DNA of 5,196 bases. It comes from Halobacteria archaeon (GTDB lineage Bacteria > Pseudomonadota > Gammaproteobacteria > UBA9214). Each line of letters opens with the position of its first letter. The stretch's first letter is position 1. The translations under genes were made by a program, and so were the position numbers. A model generated the notes under the pieces. The model saw only the letters and a program-made list of their open reading frames with translations. It did not search any database and had not been told where the DNA came from. The DNA is taken from the NCBI GenBank assembly GCA_013041945.1, contig JABDRC010000142.1, positions 1 to 5,196 on the forward strand, given 5' to 3'. Positions 1 through 4,733 of this stretch are shown here, in pieces.

Positions 1-1085
1 CCCCAGTCCTGGACGAAGAACACACCGCGGGAGCGATCTTCCGGGACGAAGGATTCGCGCAGTTGATCCACGAAGCCCAGGGTCGACTGACGATCGCCTT
101 CGAGCTTGCCTACCACGGTACCGGTATGCAGATGGTCACCACCGGACAGACGCAGGCACTTGGCCAGCACGCGGAAGTGGATACCGTGCTTCGGATGACG
201 GTCGATAACGGCGTGCATGGCGCGATGGATGTGCAGCAGCATGCCGTTTTCACGACACCAGTTGGCCAGGCCCGTGTTGGCGGTGAAGCCACCGGTCAGG
301 AAGTCGTGCATCATGATCGGCGAACCGACCTCTTTGGCGAACTCGGCGCGCTTGTACATCTCTTCCGGGGTAGCAGCGGTGACGTTCAGGTAGTGCCCCT
401 TGCGCTCACCGGTTTCCTGCTCGGCCTTCTGAATGGCTTCGCCAACGAACTCGAAACGGTCACGCCAGCGCATGAATGGCTGCGAGTTGACGTTCTCGTC
501 GTCCTTGGTCATGTCCAGGCCGCCGCGCAGGCATTCGTAAACGGCACGGCCGTAGTTCTTCGCAGAGAGGCCCAGCTTGGGCTTGATGGTTGCACCCAGC
601 ATCGGACGGCCGTACTTGTTCAGGCGGTCACGCTCTACCTGGATGCCGGCAGGCGGTCCACCACAGGTCTTGATGTAGGCAATCGGGAAGCGGATGTCTT
701 CCAGACGCAGGTGCTTGAGCGCCTTGAAGCCGAACACGTTACCGACCAGGGAGGTCAGCACGTTGACGACGGAACCCTCTTCGAACAGGTCGATCGGGTA
801 GGCTACGAACGCATAGAAAGATTCGCTGTCGCCCGGCACATCCTCGATGCGATAGGCACGGCCCTTGTAGTATTCAAGGTCGGTCAGCAGCTCGGACCAC
901 ACCGTGGACCACGTACCCGTGGAACTCTCGGCGGCGACCGCGGCGGCAACCTCTTCGCGCGGCACTTCAGGCTGACCGGTGACCTTGAAGCAGGCCAGCA
1001 GGTCGGTATCAAGCGGCACATAGTCCGGGGTCCAGTACTTTTCGCGGTATTCCTTCACACCCGCTTTATAGGATGTATCTGCCAT
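1..1085 (-). CDS. cbbL: RuBisCO large subunit, form IA carboxysomal type (3'-truncated by window edge)
   Basis: Catalytic subunit of ribulose-1,5-bisphosphate carboxylase/oxygenase, which adds CO2 to RuBP to give two 3-phosphoglycerates in the Calvin cycle. The first 361 residues are visible; the family is about 470 long, so roughly 110 C-terminal residues lie off the left edge. Key residues, with a constant offset of 7 from spinach numbering: E53, T58, W59 and N116 of the N-domain; K168 and K170 in TIKPK; the carbamylated lysine K194 with metal ligands D196 and E197 in DMTKDDEN; H287 and R288 in HIHRAMHAV; H320; and loop-6 K327 in VVGKLEGD. The start ATG has a strong Shine-Dalgarno AGGAGA (1091-1096) 5 bases upstream. 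Stretches such as YWTPDYVPLDTDLLACFK, STVWSELLTDLE and HPKHGIHFRVLAKCLRL match, from memory, carboxysomal form IA enzymes including those of alpha-cyanobacteria. The frame is intact and no key residue is missing in the visible part. Confidence 0.98.
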   Translation of the reverse strand, partial: MADTSYKAGVKEYREKYWTPDYVPLDTDLLACFKVTGQPEVPREEVAAAVAAESSTGTWSTVWSELLTDLEYYKGRAYRIEDVPGDSESFYAFVAYPIDLFEEGSVVNVLTSLVGNVFGFKALKHLRLEDIRFPIAYIKTCGGPPAGIQVERDRLNKYGRPMLGATIKPKLGLSAKNYGRAVYECLRGGLDMTKDDENVNSQPFMRWRDRFEFVGEAIQKAEQETGERKGHYLNVTAATPEEMYKRAEFAKEVGSPIMMHDFLTGGFTANTGLANWCRENGMLLHIHRAMHAVIDRHPKHGIHFRVLAKCLRLSGGDHLHTGTVVGKLEGDRQSTLGFVDQLRESFVPEDRSRGVFFVQDW

Positions 1086-1126
1086 TTTCGTCTCCTGTTT
1101 CGTTGACTGCCTGGTGAATTGACTGA

Positions 1127-1155
1127 AATTTGTGATCTGGCTAGATCATCGTCAA
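1127..1155 (-). promoter_or_regulatory. Candidate cbbL promoter (weak -10) with a dyad in the spacer
   Basis: On the minus strand TTGACG (1150-1155, 5 of 6 to the -35 consensus) is followed after 17 bases by CAAATT (1127-1132, only 3 of 6 to the -10 consensus). Transcription would start near 1120. The spacer is almost filled by an inverted repeat, TGATCT-N4-AGATCA (1133-1148). A weak -10 suits a promoter that needs an activator such as CbbR, but this is inference. An alternative -10, TATGAT (1193-1198), lies farther upstream and overlaps the shared palindrome; it would give a leader of about 100 bases. Confidence 0.35.
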
Positions 1156-1161
1156 ATCATC

Positions 1162-1177
1162 TGATTAGTTCCAATCA
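1162..1177 (-). promoter_or_regulatory. Possible LysR/CbbR-type half-site dyad upstream of cbbL
   Basis: The minus strand reads TGATTGGAACTAATCA, an inverted repeat TGATT-N6-AATCA. It includes TGA-N7-TAA, which fits the loose TNA-N7/8-TNA consensus described for CbbR, the LysR-family activator of cbb operons. It lies just upstream of the candidate -35 at 1150-1155, where an activator could contact polymerase. The consensus carries little information and no cbbR gene is visible in the window, so this is only a candidate. Confidence 0.3.
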
Positions 1178-1195
1178 ATAATTTATTAAAAAATC

Positions 1196-1213
1196 ATAGA
1201 TAAATATCTATAT
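1196..1213. repeat. Shared palindromic element, copy 1 (upstream of cbbL)
   Basis: ATAGATAAATATCTATAT occurs here and again at 2687-2704 with no mismatch. Its core is a perfect dyad, ATAGATA-AA-TATCTAT, with 7-bp arms and a 2-bp centre (1196-1211). It lies about 110 bp upstream of the cbbL start, in a very AT-rich patch of an otherwise GC-rich window. Position and symmetry suggest a homodimeric regulator binding site; which regulator is unknown. Confidence 0.65.
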
Positions 1214-1227
1214 CTCAAATCCCCCAA

Positions 1228-1249
1228 CGGGTTACGTACCCGGCCGGGT
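1228..1249 (-). terminator. Overlapping GC-rich dyads downstream of the Nudix gene; weak terminator candidate
   Basis: Two mutually exclusive hairpins overlap here: the perfect 12-bp palindrome ACCCGGCCGGGT (1238-1249) and CGGGT-TACGT-ACCCG (1228-1242). They follow the Nudix stop codon by about 30 bases on the minus strand. No uridine run follows (the next bases are TTGGGGGATTTG), so this is not a canonical intrinsic terminator. It could be a pause site, a transcript-end-stabilising hairpin or a protein site. Confidence 0.25.
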
Positions 1250-1261
1250 CATGCAAGTCCG

Positions 1262-1281
1262 TGTGACATTTTTCCGTCACA
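1262..1281 (-). other. Short hairpin over the Nudix stop codon
   Basis: TGTGAC (1262-1267) and GTCACA (1276-1281) form a 6-bp stem with an 8-base loop, and the right arm covers the TGA stop of the Nudix gene. There is no T run after it on the minus strand. It may protect the 3' end of the csoS1D-Nudix transcript or may have no function. Confidence 0.3.
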
Positions 1282-1897
1282 TGACACCCTCGGCACGCCG
1301 TGCCGCCCAGAAGTTCTTGCTGTCGACCGGCTCGCCGTGCATGAGGGCGCTGCGCAACCGTCGGGTCTTCTCAACCATCCGCCAGGTCGAGCGATTGTTG
1401 TTGTAGGCCGAGGCTTCGCGCAGATCGACCCACAGCACCTCGTGCGACTCGTCGTTACCGGGCACCGGCAGCCGGTTGTCGATCTGGACGAGAAACCGGA
1501 TATCGATGTGTTCATGCCAGGGGCCATGCTCGCTGCCCGGAATGACATGAATATCCACATCGAATACGTCGTTGGTCAGCAGCTGCACGTGCTCCGGGTC
1601 GATGCCCGTCTCCTCGGCGGTCTCACGCAGCGCCACCCGCAGGATATCGGCATCGCCGTCGGCATGCCCGCCGGGCTGGAACCACTGGTTCTGCTTGACG
1701 TGATGCATGATCAGCGCCTGGCTGAAATCCGGACTCACCACCCAGGCCGAGCCGGTAACATGCGCCGGCAGGTGTTCGCGGTCGAACACATCCGTGTTGG
1801 CCTCGACGAAGGCGCGCGCACGCGCCACAAAGCTGGCCTCATCCATGAAGCGCGTGTCATGCCGGGTGAGCAGTCCGAGCAGTTCCTGTCGATGCAT
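1277..1897 (-). CDS. Nudix hydrolase coupled to csoS1D
   Basis: Predicted 206-residue Nudix-fold hydrolase, a family that cleaves nucleoside diphosphates linked to another group. The Nudix box is G77-I99, ending RETAEETGI, with R91, E92, E95 and E96 in place. The first glutamate of the classical box (Gx5Ex7) is alanine A83 in GGHADGDAD; as recalled, proteins with a PGGHADGD signature often lack it, so activity is not excluded. A helical N-terminal extension of about 45 residues precedes the core. The substrate cannot be read from the sequence. The ATG lies 2 bases past the csoS1D stop (TGA-TC-ATG) with only a weak GGA upstream, which points to translational coupling. The same frame stays open to 2203, but that extension lies wholly inside csoS1D and is rejected. 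Detoxifying or recycling a nucleotide or sugar-phosphate by-product of carbon fixation is a plausible role, but is inference. Confidence 0.92.
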   Translation of the reverse strand: MHRQELLGLLTRHDTRFMDEASFVARARAFVEANTDVFDREHLPAHVTGSAWVVSPDFSQALIMHHVKQNQWFQPGGHADGDADILRVALRETAEETGIDPEHVQLLTNDVFDVDIHVIPGSEHGPWHEHIDIRFLVQIDNRLPVPGNDESHEVLWVDLREASAYNNNRSTWRMVEKTRRLRSALMHGEPVDSKNFWAARRAEGVM

Positions 1898-1899
1898 GA

Positions 1900-2565
1900 T
1901 CAGGTTCCGGACGGGTTGTAAATAGCGTTGATGGCTGCCGCCGCAGCCTCTTCCACGTCGGCCTCGCGACCGGAAATGGTGAGGCGGCCATGAGCACCAA
2001 CGGCCCGCACGTCGATCAGTGTGATATTCGCAGCCTTCTCTGCCTGGTTGGCGGCATAGATGATGTAACCAGCCGGTGCACACTCCAGGATAAACATGCT
2101 CTCGCCGGGCAGGATCATCGACCCACCGCGGTGCTGGCGGTTGATTAGCACACAATGGTCGGCCGTCATGCCGCGAATGATCTCCTGCCACTCGATATTG
2201 CAATCCTGCCGGTCCGACACCTCGGCGCCCAGGTTGGACAGCAGGATTCGCCCCGCCTCGCGCACATCGCTCTGGTCGCGGTGATTGACGACCATGGAAC
2301 CGAAGGCACGCTCAACCACTTGTTGCGTAAGGCTGACACGGGTCGCCTTGAGTGCGATGTCGGTGAACATGTGGATGGCCATGCCCGGGGAGACCTCCAT
2401 CCACAGGCAGGCATCGCCGGGAACCGGCGGAAATCCCTGCGACACCGATGCCATGTACTCCGCAAGCTGGGGTTGCAGGGAATCGATGTAGACGTAGGTT
2501 CTGAGTTTAACCAGTGTATCCAATGTACCGCCTGGCCTTGGCTGAAAGCGTTGTCGTTCATGCAC
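1900..2565 (-). CDS. csoS1D: Carboxysome shell protein CsoS1D (tandem BMC-domain trimer)
   Basis: Shell protein of the alpha-carboxysome. Members of this family carry two permuted BMC domains per chain, form trimers that act as pseudohexamers, stack face to face and have a large gated pore thought to pass RuBP and 3-phosphoglycerate. Here 221 residues hold domain 1 at about 20-115 (RTYVYIDSLQPQ, VVERAFG) and domain 2 at about 125-215, with the BMC signature NQAEKAANI at 173-181. E85 and R86 in VVERAFG correspond to the gate Glu-Arg pair described for the Prochlorococcus protein. The GTG start at 2565 is the longest possible, since an in-frame TGA lies 6 bases upstream, but it has no good Shine-Dalgarno. 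A TTG at residue 15, preceded by AGGCGG, is an alternative that leaves the core whole. It is shorter than the 256-residue Prochlorococcus protein, which has an N-terminal extension. It is the first gene of a pair with the Nudix hydrolase. Confidence 0.92.
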   Translation of the reverse strand: MHERQRFQPRPGGTLDTLVKLRTYVYIDSLQPQLAEYMASVSQGFPPVPGDACLWMEVSPGMAIHMFTDIALKATRVSLTQQVVERAFGSMVVNHRDQSDVREAGRILLSNLGAEVSDRQDCNIEWQEIIRGMTADHCVLINRQHRGGSMILPGESMFILECAPAGYIIYAANQAEKAANITLIDVRAVGAHGRLTISGREADVEEAAAAAINAIYNPSGT

Positions 2566-2673
2566 CGGTCACCATTTCATTCGGGCACCACGAAACCTCG
2601 GCGGCACCGGGATCAGGAAAGGTTCCGCCACCAGAAGCTTAGGCAAAGCAACACTTCGATTCAAATAAATAAA

Positions 2674-2679
2674 ATCATA
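2674..2679 (-). promoter_or_regulatory. Candidate -10 element for csoS1D
   Basis: The minus strand reads TATGAT (5 of 6 to consensus) 7 bases downstream of the shared palindrome, so the -35 position at 17-bp spacing (2697-2702) falls inside that palindrome and has no recognisable hexamer. A regulator bound there could activate by replacing -35 contacts or repress by occlusion. The leader would be about 100 bases. A competing reading is TTGAAT-N17-TAAGCT closer to the gene, with a poor -10. Confidence 0.35.
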
Positions 2680-2686
2680 TTGAAAG

Positions 2687-2704
2687 ATAGATAAATATCT
2701 ATAT
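2687..2704. repeat. Shared palindromic element, copy 2 (upstream of csoS1D)
   Basis: Second exact copy of ATAGATAAATATCTATAT, about 122 bp upstream of the csoS1D start, closely matching the spacing of copy 1 to cbbL. An AAAATCAT block lies on the gene-proximal side of both copies, directly abutting copy 1 and 8-9 bases away from copy 2. The two control regions therefore share a layout, not just the palindrome. Confidence 0.65.
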
Positions 2705-2718
2705 GTGGCGACAGGGGG

Positions 2719-2740
2719 TCCGCCTGATCGTGGCGGCGGA
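2719..2740 (-). terminator. Weak stem-loop downstream of the 148-residue gene
   Basis: TCCGCC (2719-2724) and GGCGGA (2735-2740) can pair with a 10-base loop, about 18 bases past the stop codon of the upstream minus-strand gene. No T tract follows on the minus strand, so termination is uncertain. If it does terminate, csoS1D depends on its own promoter. Confidence 0.25.
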
Positions 2741-2757
2741 TGCCGCACGAGGGATGT

Positions 2758-3204
2758 TCAGCTATGGCGGAACGGCACGATCTCGGCCTGGTGCGGCTGC
2801 CCCGGCCCGGCACGTGCGTGCTTCTCGAAGGTGTCCAGCGCCGCCGGGAATTCGCTCATCAGGCGGGCGTGCAGGTCGCAGGTGTTTTCATGAAAATAAA
2901 TGATCTCCACCGGCACCGGACCGGTAAGGGAGTCGCGCTGCCCGACTCTGGACAGATCCCACGCCAGCATGATCAGGCGTCCTCCTCGCCCGTCACGCAC
3001 GGCGTAGTCCAGGCTGTCCACGAACACGATCTCGTCCCGGGTGATGACGGCGAGCAGCTGCATGCTGCGCACCGGGACGAAGGTGCAATCGGTCACGCTG
3101 CAGGCCAGTGCCCGCCGGCATCGATTGAACAGATCGGCCCTGATGGTGCTGGCCTCGCGTTCGATCTCTTCAGGGCGGAAAAAGACCTCGGTGTCTATCC
3201 TCAT
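2758..3204 (-). CDS. Unrecognised 148-residue protein upstream of csoS1D
   Basis: I do not recognise this family. The protein is soluble-looking, with no signal peptide or membrane segment. The N-terminal third (residues 1-40) is charged and helical-looking. It is followed by alternating strand-like segments, MQLLAVITRDEIVFVDSL (49-65), a glycine turn RDGRGGRLIMLAW (70-82) and VPVEIIYFHEN (98-107). The last 20 residues look disordered. Four cysteines are present (C29, C35, C40, C109). The minus frame has the GC-rich third positions typical of real genes here, and the strand/turn pattern looks like a compact alpha/beta fold. The ATG start has only a weak GGG-containing ribosome site. It points the same way as csoS1D, 192 bp upstream of it, so it may belong to the carboxysome neighbourhood; no function can be assigned. 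Confidence 0.8.
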   Translation of the reverse strand: MRIDTEVFFRPEEIEREASTIRADLFNRCRRALACSVTDCTFVPVRSMQLLAVITRDEIVFVDSLDYAVRDGRGGRLIMLAWDLSRVGQRDSLTGPVPVEIIYFHENTCDLHARLMSEFPAALDTFEKHARAGPGQPHQAEIVPFRHS

Positions 3205-3234
3205 AATGACCCGGCCGTCTGGTGTCGTGTCGCG

Positions 3235-3240
3235 AGTATA
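3235..3240 (-). promoter_or_regulatory. Candidate -10 element for the 148-residue gene
   Basis: The minus strand reads TATACT (5 of 6 to consensus) about 30 bases upstream of the ATG at 3204, giving a short leader of roughly 20-25 bases. No convincing -35 lies 16-18 bases upstream; the region there holds two TGATC repeats (around 3246-3257). Confidence 0.35.
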
Positions 3241-3308
3241 GGCGATTGATCAGGATCAGCCATAGCATTAGCGGGTATCATGGCGTCAGGCCCAGCCGGA
3301 GACCGGAA

Positions 3309-3965
3309 ATGTCCAAGCAGATGCAGCCGCCTGACGTATTGCTGTTGACGGGAACCCATTGCCCCTGGTGCCCGAAGGTGCTGGCGTCGCTGCAGGCGTT
3401 ACTCGCCGACGGCACTATTGCCTCGCTGGAAACCGTCAATGTCGAGGAGCAGCCCGCGCTTGCCGCCGAACTCAATGTCAGGACGGTACCCTGGGTGCGC
3501 ATCGGGCCGTTCGAACTGGAAGGCATGCATTCCACTACTGAACTGCGCGAGTGGGCCGTGCGGGCGGGCTCCGGGGACGGCATGGCGGAGTGGCTGGACC
3601 AGCTGTTGTCGAATGGCAGTATCGACAGGGTCGAGAAACAGCTGCAACAGGAGCCGGCGACCCTGGATATCCTGCTCACCCTGTTCAGCAAATCAGGGAC
3701 AGGCCTGAATACGCGCATCGGCATCAGCGCCATCATCGAGGACCTGGAAAGAACGGAACTGCTGCAATCGCAGTCAGACCGACTGGCGGAATTGCTGAAT
3801 CACCAGGACGCCCATATACGCGGCGACGCCTGCCATTTCCTGTCGCTCACCGGTCTGCCGCGGGCAAAGGCGCTGATCGAGCCCTTGCTCAATGACCCCG
3901 AGCCGGATGTTCGCCGCATTGCGCTGGAAAGCCTGGAACATCTCCAGCAATCAATACTGCATTGA
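3309..3965 (+). CDS. Thioredoxin-fold protein with C-terminal HEAT-like repeats
   Basis: A 218-residue cytoplasmic protein in two parts. Residues about 8-85 form a thioredoxin/glutaredoxin-like domain: strand DVLLLTGTHCPWC with redox motif CPWC (C18, C21), then strand LETVNVEEQPALAAEL and the cis-proline region VRTVPW (P61), the expected order for this fold. A middle helical stretch (90-155) leads to repeat-like helical pairs at about 155-212, including HIRGDACHFLSLTG and DVRRIALESLEHL, which fit HEAT repeats and usually mediate protein contacts. A role as disulfide reductase for a bound partner follows from the architecture but is inference. The ATG at 3309 is chosen because GGAGA (3298-3302) lies 6 bases before it and the thioredoxin strand starts soon after; a GTG at 3222 would add 29 residues unlike the fold. 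It is transcribed away from the 148-residue gene and converges with the FmdB-like gene. Confidence 0.85.
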   Translation: MSKQMQPPDVLLLTGTHCPWCPKVLASLQALLADGTIASLETVNVEEQPALAAELNVRTVPWVRIGPFELEGMHSTTELREWAVRAGSGDGMAEWLDQLLSNGSIDRVEKQLQQEPATLDILLTLFSKSGTGLNTRIGISAIIEDLERTELLQSQSDRLAELLNHQDAHIRGDACHFLSLTGLPRAKALIEPLLNDPEPDVRRIALESLEHLQQSILH

Positions 3966-4020
3966 TAGCCCGGTGCAGCCAATCGCGCAGAAACCGGGTA
4001 TCGGTGACTGTTCCGGGCTA
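3966..4020. other. Inverted repeat between convergent genes
   Basis: TAGCCCGG (3966-3973) directly after one stop codon is the exact reverse complement of CCGGGCTA (4013-4020), which overlaps the other gene's stop. The 39-base separation and absence of T runs argue against a standard bidirectional terminator, though a long stem is possible on either transcript. Confidence 0.3.
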
Positions 4021-4269
4021 GTTCAGCCCGCACATGCCGCCGCCGCAGGGGCCGCTGCCACAGGGCGGCACGGAATCCTTCATGCTGCCGCTGCTGACGA
4101 CCTGACCGCCGGTCGCCAGCCGCTCGACCGGGGCCTCCGCTGCCGTCGCCCCGGTGTCGATACCTGCCAGTTCACACAGTTCGCCCCAGCTGGTCACGAT
4201 GTCGTGCATGCGATGATTCACTTCGACGATCCGGTCATTGGCCGGACAACGGTAGTCATAGGTTGGCAT
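4018..4269 (-). CDS. FmdB-like small protein with Gly/Cys-rich tail
   Basis: An 83-residue protein that opens MPTYDYRCPAND, the characteristic start of FmdB-type putative regulatory zinc-ribbon proteins. Classical members have two CxxC pairs to bind zinc. Here the first half-site keeps only C8 (the usual second cysteine is replaced in CPAND) and C32 stands alone. The C-terminus is a flexible tail with three cysteines, C70, C75 and C80, in CGSGPCGGGMC. Zinc binding, if any, must therefore use a different arrangement. The start is well supported: GGAGAA (4275-4280) precedes the ATG by 5 bases. It is a single-gene unit between the rRNA operon terminator and the convergent thioredoxin-HEAT gene. 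Its function is unknown; a metal- or redox-responsive role is only suggested by the cysteines. Confidence 0.75.
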   Translation of the reverse strand: MPTYDYRCPANDRIVEVNHRMHDIVTSWGELCELAGIDTGATAAEAPVERLATGGQVVSSGSMKDSVPPCGSGPCGGGMCGLN

Positions 4270-4292
4270 TGCAGTTCTCCAGAAGAATTTCG

Positions 4293-4321
4293 TGTATAGC
4301 TGTCAATTTAAAACAAATAAA
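4293..4321 (-). promoter_or_regulatory. Candidate promoter of the FmdB-like gene
   Basis: On the minus strand TTTATT (4316-4321) and TATACA (4293-4298) are 17 bases apart. The -10 sits in the context GCTATACAC, resembling extended -10 promoters used by sigma-70 and sigma-S. A perfect TTGACA (4301-4306) is also present but has no -10 at suitable spacing. The region is AT-rich compared with the genes. Confidence 0.35.
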
Positions 4322-4392
4322 TACCATTCCACAAGGTTCAATAGCCGCAGGAAGCCTCGACTGGCGCGTCTATCGGGGTCTGTGCACTATGC

Positions 4393-4428
4393 AAATAAAA
4401 AACCCCTGCAGCCAGTAGCTACAGGGGT
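4393..4428 (-). terminator. Intrinsic terminator of the rRNA operon
   Basis: On the minus strand an 11-bp stem (4418-4428 with 4402-4412, one G-U wobble) encloses a 5-base loop and is followed by TTTTTTATTT. It starts about 10 bases after the 3' end of 5S, the standard place for an rrn terminator. It should also insulate the FmdB-like gene from rRNA transcription. Confidence 0.92.
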
Positions 4429-4437
4429 CTGAATAAA

Positions 4438-4555
4438 AGCCTGGCAGTGACCTACTTTCACATGGGAACTCCCACACTATCATCGGCGCTAAGCAGTTTC
4501 ACTTCCGAGTTCGAGATGGGATCGGGTGGTTCCCACTTGCTAATGCCGCCAGGCA
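4438..4555 (-). rRNA. rrf: 5S ribosomal RNA
   Basis: The minus strand begins TGCCTGGCGGCATTAGC and ends GGTCACTGCCAGGCT, so the two ends pair to form helix I. The internal conserved blocks GGTTCCCACCCGATCC-like region, CCATCTCGAACTCGG and AAACTGCTTAGCGCCGATG are present. Length is about 118 bases, as expected for a gammaproteobacterial 5S. The exact mature ends are uncertain by one or two bases. Confidence 0.96.
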
Positions 4556-4562
4556 AATCGTA

Positions 4563-4579
4563 CCCGCCCCAAGGGCGGG
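4563..4579 (-). other. GC hairpin just upstream of 5S
   Basis: CCCGCCC (4563-4569) and GGGCGGG (4573-4579) form a tight 7-bp stem with a 3-base loop, ending 8 bases before the 5S start on the minus-strand transcript. There is no T tract, so it is more likely a processing or folding element in the precursor than a terminator. Confidence 0.5.
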
Positions 4580-4710
4580 AGATACAAGAATAAAGAGACA
4601 AGATACAGGAAATAAACTGCAGAGCAGGTTTTGTATCTTTTTACTTTTATCTTGGATCTGCTTTTGTTCGGAAAGTCGTAATAAGAAGTATGTTGCCTGT
4701 AACCAGTTAC

Positions 4711-4731
4711 AACACCAACTGCTTTGGTGTT
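4711..4731 (-). other. Hairpin just after the 23S 3' end
   Basis: AACACCAA (4711-4718) and TTGGTGTT (4724-4731) form a perfect 8-bp stem with a 5-base loop at the start of the 23S-5S spacer. The 178-bp spacer (4556-4733) is otherwise AT-rich, lacks a tRNA, and also holds an 8-bp inverted pair AGATACAA (4580-4587) / TTGTATCT (4631-4638) that may help fold the precursor. Confidence 0.5.
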
Positions 4732-4733
4732 AT

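Noticed and set aside
63..1106. Long open frame of 347 codons on the plus strand
   Set aside because: It is antisense to cbbL, whose minus-strand translation contains all expected RuBisCO motifs; the open frame results from GC-rich codon bias.
1337..1921. Plus-strand open frame of 194 codons
   Set aside because: It is antisense to the Nudix gene, whose minus-strand product has a clear Nudix box; no recognisable protein on the plus strand.
1898..2203. N-terminal extension of the Nudix frame
   Set aside because: The extra about 102 residues lie entirely within csoS1D in another frame and resemble no domain; the ATG at 1897 right after the csoS1D stop is the sensible start.
2155..2694. Plus-strand open frame of 179 codons
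   Set aside because: It is antisense to csoS1D and runs into its AT-rich promoter region; the minus strand gives a full tandem-BMC protein.
2740..3249. Plus-strand open frame of 169 codons
   Set aside because: It is antisense to the 148-residue gene; the minus frame has the more protein-like strand/turn pattern and codon use, although neither product is recognised, so this rejection is less certain than the others.
3246..3281. Promoter for the thioredoxin-HEAT gene from TTGATC and TATCAT
   Set aside because: The hexamers are 24 bases apart, too far for sigma-70 recognition; no better pair was seen.
3222..3308. Upstream GTG start for the thioredoxin-HEAT gene
   Set aside because: It would add 29 residues rich in Arg and Ser with no ribosome site, while the ATG at 3309 has a good GGAGA site.
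3892..4299. Plus-strand open frame of 135 codons
   Set aside because: It overlaps the end of the thioredoxin-HEAT gene and runs antisense through the FmdB-like gene, which has a strong ribosome site and a recognisable start.
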